64,000 bases of DNA from Quatrionicoccus australiensis (GTDB taxonomy: Bacteria > Pseudomonadota > Gammaproteobacteria > Burkholderiales > Rhodocyclaceae): assembly GCF_020510425.1 (NCBI RefSeq), contig NZ_JAHBAH010000001.1, positions 1,364,001 through 1,428,000 on the forward strand. The letters run 5' to 3'. The notes beneath the pieces are model-generated. The model was not told where the DNA came from, ran no database searches, and worked only from the letters and a program-made list of their open reading frames with translations. Below are positions 1 through 9,115 of this stretch, one piece after another (position 1 is the stretch's first letter; each line of letters opens with the position of its first letter). A program made the translations under genes and the position numbers.

Positions 1-1
1 C

Positions 2-802
2 AGCGCCTGGGCCGGCATCGGTGCGCCACCGCTGGAAGCCCTGTGGAAAAGCATTGAAACACCGATCCTCGCTCTTTCACCGTACATCATTTTTCTGTTT
101 GCCCTGTTTCCACGCAGCTTGGGTGCGCTGATCAGGCGCCTGCGCGCCAATCACGAAACAGACCGGGAACCCGACTGGACACGCCTGATCCTGCACACCG
201 TCATGCTTGAATGGGCCGGATTCATCATCATCAGTGTTGCCTTTGGTCTGCAACGCTATTCCGTCCAGGACCTGCTGCCCCTGTTTCTCGTCTTGCCAGT
301 CGCACTCGCCGATCTGGCACGGCAAACAGCACCTCCCGCTCAGGTCGGCCAGCGCTTCATGAAGCTGGCACTAGTGATTTCACTGATCGCGCTGCTGGTT
401 CGTCTGGCGCACATGTACGTACACGAACCGGTTTGCCGCATCTGCCGCTGGGGTGAGCCCTACGCAGTGCTGGCGGAAGACATGCGGGCCGCCGGATTCC
501 GACAAGGAACGATCCTCACCAGTGATGCAGCCCTCGGTGGCAACCTGCGCGCTTATTTCCCGGACAGCCATGTCATCCTGGAAAAAACCGCCACACCAGG
601 CCCGGCGCCGGATTGTCCAGCCGCAAGCTGCGTCAGGACCAATCCAGGCGCACCGCCCAGCAAAACAGCCGGCGAAAACCTGAGCATCAACGTGGTCAAA
701 GTCCCTTGGTCTCATCTGTGGAAACCCCTTGGGTACCGCGAATCGAGCTGGTGGTTTGCCCTTTCCGCCTCGCCTTCAACCAGCAACGGCGCGGACAACT
801 AG
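2..802 (+). CDS. GT39-type membrane glycosyltransferase, 5'-truncated
   Basis: The reading frame is already open at the window edge (codons start at base 2), so the N-terminus lies outside; 266 codons plus a stop are visible. The protein has several hydrophobic segments, for example SPYIIFLFALF and the stretch after QRYSVQDLLPLFLVLPVALA. The last of these resembles the C-terminal helices of ArnT/PMT-like (GT39) transferases, which move a sugar from a polyprenyl phosphate to lipid A or protein on the periplasmic face. A soluble Cys-containing C-terminal tail follows. The DE and KPP catalytic motifs would be in the missing part, so the family call rests on the tail and on the GT39 gene 7 nt downstream. 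Confidence 0.6.
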   Translation, partial: SAWAGIGAPPLEALWKSIETPILALSPYIIFLFALFPRSLGALIRRLRANHETDREPDWTRLILHTVMLEWAGFIIISVAFGLQRYSVQDLLPLFLVLPVALADLARQTAPPAQVGQRFMKLALVISLIALLVRLAHMYVHEPVCRICRWGEPYAVLAEDMRAAGFRQGTILTSDAALGGNLRAYFPDSHVILEKTATPGPAPDCPAASCVRTNPGAPPSKTAGENLSINVVKVPWSHLWKPLGYRESSWWFALSASPSTSNGADN

Positions 803-809
803 AGACAGC

Positions 810-2474
810 ATGAGCTTAAGCACACAACACGCTCCCCGACTGTTCTGGTTTCTTGCCGCATTTTTGTTTGCGGGCCTGGTACTGAGCCTGGGAATCAGCG
901 CCCCCACCGGACTAACGGGCAAGGACGAGTATTTCCTCGGCCTGCGCATCCCGCTCGAAATGATCGAGCGTAATAACTGGTGGATTCCCTTCATCGACGC
1001 AGAGCCTCGCCTGCGCAAGCCCCCCTTCATTTACTGGCTGACCCGCCTCAGTTACGAAAGCTTTGGGGCTAGCTTGCTCAGCGCCCGCCTGGTGACTATC
1101 TCCTTTTCCCTGCTTCTGCTGGCGTCGACCGCATGGCTGGGCAAATACTTCAGCGGCAAGTGGACAACCGGCCTGCTTGCGGCAGGTATCATGCTCGGCT
1201 TTGCCGGCATGGCGACCGAGTCACGCCGCCTGATGCTGGACATTCCGGTCGCCGCACTCTCGACAGCCGCTTTCTGCACCTACCTGGCATGGCTGAAGCA
1301 GCCGCGCTGGCGTCCACTACTACTCACCGCCGGACTGCTGGCGGCCGCCCTGATGACCAAAGGCCCGGTCGCCCTGGTTGCCTTCGGCAGCGGCTTTGTC
1401 GCACTCTGGCTGACACCGGACGTGACAACCGAGGCCCTCTCCGCTCAATCCTGCATTTCGCGTGCCTGTCAGCACTTCAAACAGCACGCTGGCGCCTACA
1501 TTGTTTGCGGTGCGCTGGCCTGTCTGCTGCCAGCGCTATGGTACATGGATGCAATCCATACTTATCCGGAACAATTTTCCGCCGCCGCCCAGGATGAAAT
1601 CGAGGCGCGCAGCAATTCCGGACCGTCCTTTGCCCCTCTTTCCGGCCTCTTGCTGCTGACGATTCCCTGGACGCTAATCGGCCTGAACAGTCTTTTTCGC
1701 AACCGTCGCGCACCGGAAATCCGGCGCCTGGCGGCATGGCTCATGATCAGTTTGCTGCCCTTCTTTTTCGTTCGCAGCTTTGAGCGCTACCTGCTCGGCT
1801 CGCTACCGGCCTTTGCCCTGATCTGCGCCTACGGTCTGCAACATGGGCGCAGCGAACGCTGGCCCCTTAAGCTCGGGGCGCTGCTACCGACATTTGCCGT
1901 TGGCTTGCTGTGCGCCCTTTTGTGGCGTTGGGAACACGGCACCACCGCATTGATTGTCGGCGGCGCCTTGGTTCCCTTCATCCTGGTATGGAATACCCAG
2001 GCAAACAACCAGACCAGCGCACCTTCCCTGATCCTCTCGGCAGCCCTGCTATGGTCGGTCGCCTGGGGCATCGGCTTTCCGTCACTGAAGGTCAATGCCA
2101 CTCCCGACACGGCAATCGAACTGTCCAAAAACCGCCAGCTATTCATGTTCGAAGGCCCGCAACCCGCCTTGTTGCCGATCCTGTCGAAACGAGCCATGCG
2201 CCATGTACAACACCTGCACGATGCTAACAACCTGCTTGTGGCTGGGTCGATAATCAGCATTCGCCAGGAAGATGAACTTCGTTTCCAGGGAGAACTACGC
2301 GACACACAGCGTAATGCCCGGGAAATCTATCGCTACCAGTCCCTCACGACAGCGGGCTCCGGCATCCGCTTCGGCAAGCAGGGCAGCACCTGGCAGGATT
2401 GGCAACAGGCATGGCAAGAGAGAAGTCCTCAGCACCTGATGTCCACCGTCATTTTTTACGAAATCCTGCCGTGA
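810..2474 (+). CDS. ArnT-like glycosyltransferase family 39 protein
   Basis: 554-residue polytopic membrane protein. The start is set at ATG 810, 7 nt after the upstream stop; the open frame extends to 729 but that would overlap the upstream gene. GT39/ArnT signatures near the N-terminus are GKDEYF (acidic DE pair in the first periplasmic loop) and LRKPPFIYW, followed by about ten hydrophobic helices and a soluble C-terminal domain. The family transfers a sugar from undecaprenyl phosphate to a periplasmic acceptor such as lipid A; the actual substrate cannot be read from the sequence. The 3' end overlaps the next gene by GTGA, which suggests translational coupling. Confidence 0.82.
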   Translation: MSLSTQHAPRLFWFLAAFLFAGLVLSLGISAPTGLTGKDEYFLGLRIPLEMIERNNWWIPFIDAEPRLRKPPFIYWLTRLSYESFGASLLSARLVTISFSLLLLASTAWLGKYFSGKWTTGLLAAGIMLGFAGMATESRRLMLDIPVAALSTAAFCTYLAWLKQPRWRPLLLTAGLLAAALMTKGPVALVAFGSGFVALWLTPDVTTEALSAQSCISRACQHFKQHAGAYIVCGALACLLPALWYMDAIHTYPEQFSAAAQDEIEARSNSGPSFAPLSGLLLLTIPWTLIGLNSLFRNRRAPEIRRLAAWLMISLLPFFFVRSFERYLLGSLPAFALICAYGLQHGRSERWPLKLGALLPTFAVGLLCALLWRWEHGTTALIVGGALVPFILVWNTQANNQTSAPSLILSAALLWSVAWGIGFPSLKVNATPDTAIELSKNRQLFMFEGPQPALLPILSKRAMRHVQHLHDANNLLVAGSIISIRQEDELRFQGELRDTQRNAREIYRYQSLTTAGSGIRFGKQGSTWQDWQQAWQERSPQHLMSTVIFYEILP

Positions 2475-3643
2475 AACACGAACTACCCAAGAATCTCTTC
2501 GCGCGCAAGCCGGCAGCGCTGATTGCATTCCTCATTGCACTGGCCGCGGTCGGCGACAGCTTGCGCCCTTTACCGCAAACCACATTCGCCATAACAGAAA
2601 GCCAGCCCGCCCCCGCGCCAAGACTCAGCCAGCAACAGGGGCCGGTGATCCGCGACTTGCCAAACCCGGCAGCCTCCGCCCACAGTGCCAGCCTCGTCGA
2701 TCTCGGAGGACAGCAACTGGGTGCCGCCTGGTTTTCCGGCAGCCGCGAAGGTGCCAGCGATGTCAGCATTGTCTTCAGTCGCTTCGATGGCACGCAGTGG
2801 CAAGAACCCCGAGTCATTGCCAGCAACGAAAAGCTGCAAGACGACCAGGGACGCATCACCCGCAAACTCGGCAACCCAGTGCTCTGGCTGGACAAGGATG
2901 CACGCCTGCATTTGTGGTTTGTCAGCGTGGCGTATGGCGGCTGGGCCGGCAGCAGCATCAACCACCAGATTTCATACGACCAGGGAACAAGCTGGCAGCC
3001 CGCGGAAAAACTGATCTCTTCTCCCTTCTGGAACCTTTCGACGCTCGTCCGCACACCGCCGCTGCCGCTAAGCGACGGGGGCTTTGCCCTTCCGGTCTAC
3101 CACGAGTTCATTTCGAAACATTCGGAATGGCTGCGCCTGGACCACTCAGGCAAGGTCGTCGACAAGCTCCGCATCGATGGTGCCCGGCACCAGATACAAC
3201 CCTCTGCCGTTGCACTCGACCCTAACCAGGCCGTCATGGTGACCAGAGATGCCGGTAGCGGGCAAAACGCCATCCACGTCAGCCACAGTGGGGACGCCGG
3301 TCGACACTGGTCGAACCTGGAAGCCGTCAACCTCGCCAACCCGAATGCCAGCGTCGCGCTGCTCCGCCTCAACGACGGGCGACTGCTGCTGGCCTACAAC
3401 CCGCAGGAATCGAGCCGGCAACAACTCGCCCTGGCACTCTCCTCCGACGGAAAGCGCTGGACACCCGCAATGACGCTGGAGGCCGGACAAGACAGCGCCG
3501 AATTCTCATACCCCGCGCTCCTCCAGGATCATGCCGGCATGATTCATGTCGCTTACACATGGAAACGCGAACATATTCGCCTGCAATCCTTCACTGCCGA
3601 ATTCCTCGACAGCCAGGCTGCGAAAAGCAGGCCCATTCCATGA
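2471..3643 (+). CDS. sialidase-fold (BNR repeat) exported protein
   Basis: 390 residues. The GTG start at 2471 overlaps the upstream TGA (GTGA); an earlier in-frame TTG at 2399 would lie inside the GT39 gene. A basic N-terminus (RK) is followed by one hydrophobic stretch, AALIAFLIALAAVGDSL, so it is probably anchored in the inner membrane or secreted. Asp-box-like motifs SxDxGxxW recur: SYDQGTSW, SGDAGRHW and SSDGKRW. The C-terminus (AYTWKREHIRLQSF) fits BNR_2-type sialidase-like beta propellers. True sialidase activity is not implied, because the fold serves many glycan-binding or hydrolysing proteins. Its coupling to membrane glycosyltransferases suggests it acts on the glycan they build. 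Confidence 0.75.
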   Translation: MKHELPKNLFARKPAALIAFLIALAAVGDSLRPLPQTTFAITESQPAPAPRLSQQQGPVIRDLPNPAASAHSASLVDLGGQQLGAAWFSGSREGASDVSIVFSRFDGTQWQEPRVIASNEKLQDDQGRITRKLGNPVLWLDKDARLHLWFVSVAYGGWAGSSINHQISYDQGTSWQPAEKLISSPFWNLSTLVRTPPLPLSDGGFALPVYHEFISKHSEWLRLDHSGKVVDKLRIDGARHQIQPSAVALDPNQAVMVTRDAGSGQNAIHVSHSGDAGRHWSNLEAVNLANPNASVALLRLNDGRLLLAYNPQESSRQQLALALSSDGKRWTPAMTLEAGQDSAEFSYPALLQDHAGMIHVAYTWKREHIRLQSFTAEFLDSQAAKSRPIP

Positions 3644-4233
3644 CCACCAACACGCTGATCGCATACTTCCTGCAAGGCCTGATGCTCGGCTGGCTGCTGC
3701 AGCAGCCGTTCAAGAATCGCTGGGCATGGCCTTTCGGCCTGCTGCTGGCGGCTCTGCCGCTTGCCGGCATGCCACTCGCCGGCCATCTGCGCGGCTTTTT
3801 TGGCGACCCCAGCGTCACCAGCATTCAATTGCTTGCTCTCGCCATGCTCGGCCGCGCTCCCAAGCCACTTACCCAAGATTGGCGTGCCCCCCTGCTGATC
3901 GGCCTGGGCGGCGTACTGTTTTACACGCTGGCGCTGGGTGGTGCCATCAAGCTGGGCATGACCGACCCTTACCGACTGGGCTATCAACCCGGCATACTGC
4001 TCGGCGTCCTGGCTACGCTCGCCCTTTTCCTTTGGTGGCGAGGACAGGCCCTGTGGCTGTGGCTACTGAGCATCGACCTGCTGGCATTCGCCCAGGAGTT
4101 CGAACTCTCCCGAAATCTCTGGGATAGCTTGCTTGACCCGCAACTGGTGTTCGTTTGCCTGATCCTGGCCTATCGCAACCGGAGATGCCCGGCCAAGGCA
4201 AATTACGCACCGGCCGATTCGACAAGTACCTGA
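3640..4233 (+). CDS. small polytopic membrane protein of unknown function
   Basis: 197 residues from ATG 3640, which overlaps the upstream stop by ATGA; the frame stays open upstream to 3559 but coupling favours 3640. It is almost entirely hydrophobic, with about six candidate helices (such as LIAYFLQGLMLGWLL, WPFGLLLAALPLAG and LLGVLATLALFLWW) and short charged loops. I recognise no catalytic motif. It ends the block of overlapping genes that starts with the truncated GT39 gene, so it may be an accessory or flippase-like subunit of the same glycan system; that role is inference from position only. Confidence 0.65.
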   Translation: MTTNTLIAYFLQGLMLGWLLQQPFKNRWAWPFGLLLAALPLAGMPLAGHLRGFFGDPSVTSIQLLALAMLGRAPKPLTQDWRAPLLIGLGGVLFYTLALGGAIKLGMTDPYRLGYQPGILLGVLATLALFLWWRGQALWLWLLSIDLLAFAQEFELSRNLWDSLLDPQLVFVCLILAYRNRRCPAKANYAPADSTST

Positions 4234-4247
4234 CCCGGCTTTTCGAT

Positions 4248-4253
4248 TAAAAT
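4248..4253 (+). promoter_or_regulatory. candidate -10 box TAAAAT ahead of the GT2 gene
   Basis: The 55-nt gap between the membrane protein and the GT2 gene contains TAAAATTCGCC, which resembles a sigma-70 -10 element followed by a GC-rich discriminator. No good -35 hexamer lies 16-18 nt upstream, so this is tentative. Confidence 0.3.
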
Positions 4254-4288
4254 TCGCCCTCTTTCAAACATTTGCCGCCGGATTCACC

Positions 4289-5299
4289 ATGAGCGCAGCC
4301 CTTTCGATGCCCCCGCACAGCCTTTCCATCGTCGTCCCGTTCTACAACGAGGAAGACAACATCGCACCGCTGGTCAAGCGCGTGCATGAAGCGCTGGTCG
4401 GTTATGAAAACCCGTGGGAATTGGTCCTGGTCGATGACGGTAGCAGCGATGCGACAGTGGACCGGGCGCTCGAATCGGCGAAGGAATACGGGCCGCATGT
4501 GCGCATCGTCGAGCTGACGCGCAATTTCAAGCAGACCGCCGCCATGCAGGCCGGCATCGACGCGGCGCGTGGCGACGTGATCGTCACCATGGACGGCGAC
4601 CTGCAGAATGACCCGGTCGATATCCCGCGCATGGTCGCCCGCCTGCTCAACGAAAATCTCGATCTCGTCGCCGGCTGGCGCCAGAACCGCCAGGACGGCC
4701 TGTTCCTGCGCAAGATTCCATCGAAGATCGCCAACAAGCTGATCGCCCGCATGACTGGCGTGCATCTGCGCGATTACGGCTGCAGCCTTAAGGCTTTCCG
4801 CGGCAGCGTCATCAAGAGCGTGCGCCTGTACGGCGAAATGCACCGCTTCATCCCGGCCTGGCTGGCGACGGTGACGACACCGCGCCGCATCGCGCAGGAG
4901 CCGACGACGCACCACGCGCGCACGGCCGGCGTTTCCAAGTACGGCATCTCGCGCACCTTCCGCGTTATTCTCGACTTGATCGCGGTCTATTTCTTCATGC
5001 GCTTCCGCGCCCGCCCAGGTCATTTCTTCGGCGGCATCGGTCTCGGCCTGACGGCGCTTTCCGGCCTGATCATGACCTGGCTGGCCTGGGTCAAATTCGG
5101 CCTCGGCGAAAACATCGGCGGCCGCCCGCTGCTGATTGTCGGCATCGGCACGTTGATTGCCGGCATCCACTTCATCACCACCGGCGTCCTGTCCGAACTG
5201 CTCGCCCGCATCTATTTCGAATCCGGCAGCATCCGCTCCTACTCGGCGCGCCCGGAACGCTCGCTGGCGGCTGACGAAGGCTGGCACAAAGCGGCGTGA
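4289..5299 (+). CDS. ArnC/DPM1-like GT2 polyprenyl-phosphate glycosyltransferase
   Basis: 336 residues. The N-terminal GT-A domain carries SIVVPFYNEEDNI, VDDGSSD and the DGDLQNDP metal/sugar-nucleotide motif; two C-terminal transmembrane segments follow (GIGLGLTALSGLIMTWLAW and LLIVGIGTLIAGIHFITTG). This is the architecture of enzymes that load a sugar from a nucleotide donor onto undecaprenyl phosphate on the cytoplasmic side (ArnC, GtrB, DPM1). The next gene is an ArnT-like GT39 starting within its stop (GTGA), so the pair probably forms a donor-synthesis and transfer module. The sugar is unknown; no arnA, arnB or arnD is in the window. Confidence 0.88.
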   Translation: MSAALSMPPHSLSIVVPFYNEEDNIAPLVKRVHEALVGYENPWELVLVDDGSSDATVDRALESAKEYGPHVRIVELTRNFKQTAAMQAGIDAARGDVIVTMDGDLQNDPVDIPRMVARLLNENLDLVAGWRQNRQDGLFLRKIPSKIANKLIARMTGVHLRDYGCSLKAFRGSVIKSVRLYGEMHRFIPAWLATVTTPRRIAQEPTTHHARTAGVSKYGISRTFRVILDLIAVYFFMRFRARPGHFFGGIGLGLTALSGLIMTWLAWVKFGLGENIGGRPLLIVGIGTLIAGIHFITTGVLSELLARIYFESGSIRSYSARPERSLAADEGWHKAA

Positions 5300-6765
5300 C
5301 CCCTGCACTCAACGGCACTCAGCGCATCGGCATCCTGGTTGCGCTGAGCGTAGCACTCATTGCCTGGCGAATCTGGCTGCTGCCGCAACTCGGGATTACG
5401 CTTTATGTCGATGAGGCGCAGTACTGGACATGGGTGCAGCAACCTGACTGGGGCTACTTCTCCAAACCGCCGGGCATTATGGCGCTCATCTGGCTGTCGA
5501 CCGCCCTGTTCGGCAATGGCCTGCTCGGCGTCAAGGCGCTCGCCATGCTGTGCTATCCGCTTGCCGCGGCAGCCTGCTGGGCGATTGCTCACCGCCTCTA
5601 TGATGAACGCACGGCCTTCTGGTCGGCTATTGCCGTACTGACCCTGCCCATATTTTCCTGGCTGGGCCTGTTTGTTTCCACCGACGCCCTGCTCACCCTG
5701 TTTTGGGCCGGAGCCCTATGGGCCTATCTGCGCGCGCTTGACCACAACCGCTGGCGCGACTGGCTGCTGCTTGGCCTAATCTGCGGCCTCGGCCTGCTTT
5801 CCAAATACACAATGGCCGCCTGGCTGGGCGCCGCCTTCCTGCACCTGCTCGCCTTCGAGCGGCCCCGCCTAAAATCGCCCAAGCCCTGGCTGGCAGCCGC
5901 TCTGGCGCTGCTCATCCTGGCACCGAATATCTGGTGGAATGTCATCCATGACTTTCCGACGCTCAAGCATACGGCTGACATCACACTGAATCGCAAAGCC
6001 GGCGGGGGACTGGCCGCACTTGGCGAATTCAGCGCAGCCCAATGGATTTCCTTCGGTCCGCTGTTCGGCAGCATCTTTCTGGTGATGTTGTTCAGCATCC
6101 GGCAGAGCTGGCGCGATCAAAACATCCGCTTCTTGCTATGGTTCGCCCTACCGCTGTGGACCGTCGTCGCGCTGCAGGCAGTAAAGAGCAGCGCCAATGC
6201 AAACTGGGCGGCCCCCGCCTTCGCGCCGGCGACGATTGCCGTCGTTGCCTGGTTGTTGCAGCGCCAAAAGGACAAGCTGCTGATCATCGGCCTGGTGATC
6301 AACCTGGTCGCTGTCGGCGTCAGCTATCACTGGCAACAATTGACGGTCGCTACCGGCATGGTAGACGCTAAATACAGCGCCCGGCTCAACCCGTTCAAAC
6401 GCGCTCAGGGCTGGGATGAGCTTGGCCGGCAACTGAAGCCGATCATCCAGGCCCATCCGGATACCGTGCTCGTAGCCGACAACCGGACACTGCTTGCCCA
6501 CATGCGCTACGAACTGCGCGACCTGAAGCTGGCAGCAGCCAGCTGGAATCCGAGCGGCATCCCGAGCGACCATTACAAACTGACGACAGACCTTCGCCCG
6601 TATATCAACAAGGATGCCATCCTGATCACCCAGGATGCGGCAGGCGCAGAGTTTGCCACACGCTTTGCCCGGATCGAAAAGCTGGCGACGCTGGAAGCCC
6701 CCCTCGACGCCACCACATCCCGCTCGATGCATGTATACCTGCTTCATGAATTCAAGGGCTACTGA
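5296..6765 (+). CDS. ArnT-like glycosyltransferase family 39 protein
   Basis: 489 residues from GTG 5296, overlapping the GT2 stop as GTGA. LYVDEAQYWTW supplies the DE acid pair in the first periplasmic loop and YFSKPPG the KPP motif that is characteristic of GT39. About ten transmembrane helices are followed by a soluble tail. It probably uses the polyprenyl-linked sugar made by the preceding GT2 enzyme to modify lipid A or another envelope acceptor. It is distinct in sequence from the GT39 at 810-2474, so the region holds three GT39 genes in all. Confidence 0.87.
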   Translation: MTPALNGTQRIGILVALSVALIAWRIWLLPQLGITLYVDEAQYWTWVQQPDWGYFSKPPGIMALIWLSTALFGNGLLGVKALAMLCYPLAAAACWAIAHRLYDERTAFWSAIAVLTLPIFSWLGLFVSTDALLTLFWAGALWAYLRALDHNRWRDWLLLGLICGLGLLSKYTMAAWLGAAFLHLLAFERPRLKSPKPWLAAALALLILAPNIWWNVIHDFPTLKHTADITLNRKAGGGLAALGEFSAAQWISFGPLFGSIFLVMLFSIRQSWRDQNIRFLLWFALPLWTVVALQAVKSSANANWAAPAFAPATIAVVAWLLQRQKDKLLIIGLVINLVAVGVSYHWQQLTVATGMVDAKYSARLNPFKRAQGWDELGRQLKPIIQAHPDTVLVADNRTLLAHMRYELRDLKLAAASWNPSGIPSDHYKLTTDLRPYINKDAILITQDAAGAEFATRFARIEKLATLEAPLDATTSRSMHVYLLHEFKGY

Positions 6766-7453
6766 ACTACGCATTGCCAGCGGCCTGTTCCTGCTACTGG
6801 CATTCCTCTTTTTCGCCTTCCCGGAAATTGACCTGGCGGCCAGCGCCATCTTTTTTTCTGACGGGCGCTGGGCATTCTCCGGTGGCAACTGGCCCCTGTT
6901 CGAGTGGCTTTACCGTGGCATCCCACGCCTCGGCCAGGGCCTCCTCGGGCTCTTTGCTCTCGGCCTCCTGCTCGGCTGTTTTCGCCCGTTTCACCAGTTC
7001 CGGGCTAAGCGCCACCTGCTGGCTTTCATGTTGGCCGGCGCCCTGCTGGGGCCGATCCTTCTGGTTGATGTCATGCTCAAAGACCAGTGGGGCCGCGCCC
7101 GCCCGACCAACACCACCGCCTTCAATGGCGCTAAGCAGTTTTCCCCGGCGTTCGTCCCGACCGAGGAGTGCAGAAAAAACTGTTCCTTCGTCAGTGGCCA
7201 TGTCGCCAGCGCCTCTTTCATCATGGTTTTTGGCTGGCTAGGCGCACCGGCCATACGCCGCCGCTGGCTATTTGCCAGCCTCGCCGCAGGAAGCCTGCTC
7301 GCAGTCGTTCGCATGTCGGCCGGCGGCCATTTCCTGTCCGACACCATCTTTGCCTGGTTCGCGACCTATTACGGCCTGTGGCTGACCGAGCTTTTCTTCC
7401 GTTGGCGCGGCTGGCTGCCACCGCAAAGCGAAGGCACCGAACGGTCGACGTAA
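6746..7453 (+). CDS. PAP2-family lipid phosphatase (LpxE/LpxT-like)
   Basis: 235 residues from ATG 6746, overlapping the GT39 gene by 20 nt. All three parts of the PAP2 active site are visible: KDQWGRARP (K-x6-RP), a VSGH version of PSGH, and VRMSAGGHFLSD (R-x5-H-x3-D). There are about six membrane helices. Such enzymes remove or exchange phosphate on lipid A, undecaprenyl diphosphate or phosphatidylglycerophosphate. Its place at the end of a GT2-GT39 unit suggests lipid A 1- or 4'-phosphate removal, or recycling of the polyprenyl carrier; which one cannot be decided here. Confidence 0.83.
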   Translation: MNSRATELRIASGLFLLLAFLFFAFPEIDLAASAIFFSDGRWAFSGGNWPLFEWLYRGIPRLGQGLLGLFALGLLLGCFRPFHQFRAKRHLLAFMLAGALLGPILLVDVMLKDQWGRARPTNTTAFNGAKQFSPAFVPTEECRKNCSFVSGHVASASFIMVFGWLGAPAIRRRWLFASLAAGSLLAVVRMSAGGHFLSDTIFAWFATYYGLWLTELFFRWRGWLPPQSEGTERST

Positions 7454-7482
7454 AAAAACCGCCTGATTTCAGGCGGTTTTTT
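7454..7482. terminator. bidirectional rho-independent terminator between PAP2 gene and trpE
   Basis: An A-tract, the stem CCGCCTGA pairing with TCAGGCGG around a very short loop, and a T-tract. It works in both directions between two convergent genes and starts right at the PAP2 stop. The 12-mer TGTCGACCGGTA follows at 7485-7496 (see findings). Confidence 0.9.
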
Positions 7483-7500
7483 CATGTCGACCGGTAGAAC

Positions 7501-8976
7501 TCAGTCGATGCGCGTATCCAGGCCCTGTTCGGCCAGTTCGGCGGCGCGCAGCACGGCACGGGCCTTGTTCAGGGTTTCAGTCCATTCCGAATTGGGATCG
7601 GAGTCGGCGACGATGCCGGCGCCGGCCTGCACGTAGAGCTTCTTGTCCTTGAGCACGGCGGTGCGGATCGCGATCGCCACATCCATGTCGCCATTGAAGC
7701 CGAGATAGCCGACCGAACCGGCGTAGATGCCGCGCTTGACCGGTTCCAGCTCGTCGATGATTTCCATCGCCCGCACCTTCGGTGCGCCGGACACGGTACC
7801 GGCCGGGAAGGTGGCGCGCAGCACGTCGAGCGCATCGAGGCCGGGTTGCAGCTTGCCTTCGACATTGGAGACGATGTGCATCACGTGCGAGTAGCGCTCG
7901 ATCACCATGCGATCGGTGAGTTTCACCGAGCCGACACGCGCGACGCGACCGCAATCGTTGCGCCCGAGATCAAGCAACTGGGTATGCTCGGCCAGTTCTT
8001 TCTGGTCGGAGAGCAACTCTTCGGCCAGCGCGGCATCCTCTTCCGGCGAAGCACCGCGTTTACGTGTGCCGGCAATCGGCCGCACGGTGACGCGCTCGCC
8101 TTCGAGGCGAACCAGGATCTCCGGCGAGGCGCCGACGACATGGAAATCCTCGAAATCGAAATAGAACATGTAGGGCGACGGATTCAGGCTGCGCAGGGTG
8201 CGATACAGCGCCAGCGGGCTGGCGTGGAAGGGCTTGGTCATGCGCTGCGAAAGGACGACCTGCATGATGTCGCCTTCGGTGATGTAGGCCTTGGCCTTGA
8301 GCACCGCCTGCTTGAAGGCAGCCTCGCCGAACACCGAAACGGCCGGCTCGGAATGCACCGGCTGTTCGCTGGGCAGATTGACCGGGGTGCGCAGTTTTTG
8401 CAGCAACTCCTTGAGGCGGGCGCGTGCCTTTTGATAGGCGCCCGGGAAGCCCGGCTCGGCGTAGACGATCAGGGTCAGTTTGCCGGACAGGTTGTCGACG
8501 ACGGCGATTTCTTCGGAGAGCAGCAGGCCGATGTCCGGCGTGCCGATTTCGTCCGGCTTGTTGGTGCGGGTCAGACGGGTTTCGACATAGCGCACGGTGT
8601 CGTAGCCGAAACAGCCGACCAGGCCGCCGCAGAAGCGCGGCAGGCCGGACGTGGCCGGCGCGCGGAAGCGCTTCATGTAATTGCCGATGAACTCGAGCGG
8701 GTTGGTGTCGTCCTCGCGCTCGGCGATGCGGTTGCCGGTCAGGACCAGCACCTGGTGGCCGTTGACGACGATGCGCGTCGATGCGGCCAGGCCGATGATC
8801 GAGTAGCGGCCAAAGCGCTCGCCGCCCTGCACCGATTCGAGCAGGTAGGTGTAGGGCGTATTGGCCAGCTTTAGGTAAATCGAGAGCGGCGTGTCGAGAT
8901 CGGCGAACGTTTCCAGCGTAACGGGAATACGGTTGTAGCCTTGCGCGGCAAGCGCGTTGAATTCGGTTTCAGTCAT
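7501..8976 (-). CDS. trpE: anthranilate synthase component I
   Basis: 491 residues. Start placed at ATG 8976 (MTETEFN), preceded by a GAGG ribosome-binding site; the frame extends to 9030. The enzyme makes anthranilate from chorismate in tryptophan synthesis. LLES at residues 45-48 is the tryptophan feedback-inhibition element. Catalytic-domain motifs follow: [16 protein letters not shown], and [17 protein letters not shown] near the C-terminus. No trpG, trpD or trpC lies downstream in the window, because the gene ends at the terminator. gph and rpe lie upstream on the same strand, an arrangement common in betaproteobacteria, with a 139-nt gap in which I see no gene. Confidence 0.96.
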   Translation of the reverse strand: MTETEFNALAAQGYNRIPVTLETFADLDTPLSIYLKLANTPYTYLLESVQGGERFGRYSIIGLAASTRIVVNGHQVLVLTGNRIAEREDDTNPLEFIGNYMKRFRAPATSGLPRFCGGLVGCFGYDTVRYVETRLTRTNKPDEIGTPDIGLLLSEEIAVVDNLSGKLTLIVYAEPGFPGAYQKARARLKELLQKLRTPVNLPSEQPVHSEPAVSVFGEAAFKQAVLKAKAYITEGDIMQVVLSQRMTKPFHASPLALYRTLRSLNPSPYMFYFDFEDFHVVGASPEILVRLEGERVTVRPIAGTRKRGASPEEDAALAEELLSDQKELAEHTQLLDLGRNDCGRVARVGSVKLTDRMVIERYSHVMHIVSNVEGKLQPGLDALDVLRATFPAGTVSGAPKVRAMEIIDELEPVKRGIYAGSVGYLGFNGDMDVAIAIRTAVLKDKKLYVQAGAGIVADSDPNSEWTETLNKARAVLRAAELAEQGLDTRID

Positions 8977-9115
8977 GGGAAGCCTCGGAAATGACGTGGG
9001 TGTTGCGCAACTGGATGCGCCCTGTATCAACGTGGGCGCCGAACGGACGAGAGATTACGGACGCCAGCGGCGCCAACGAAGCTCGATGTTCCAGAAGTGC
9101 AAGAAGGTCATTTGG

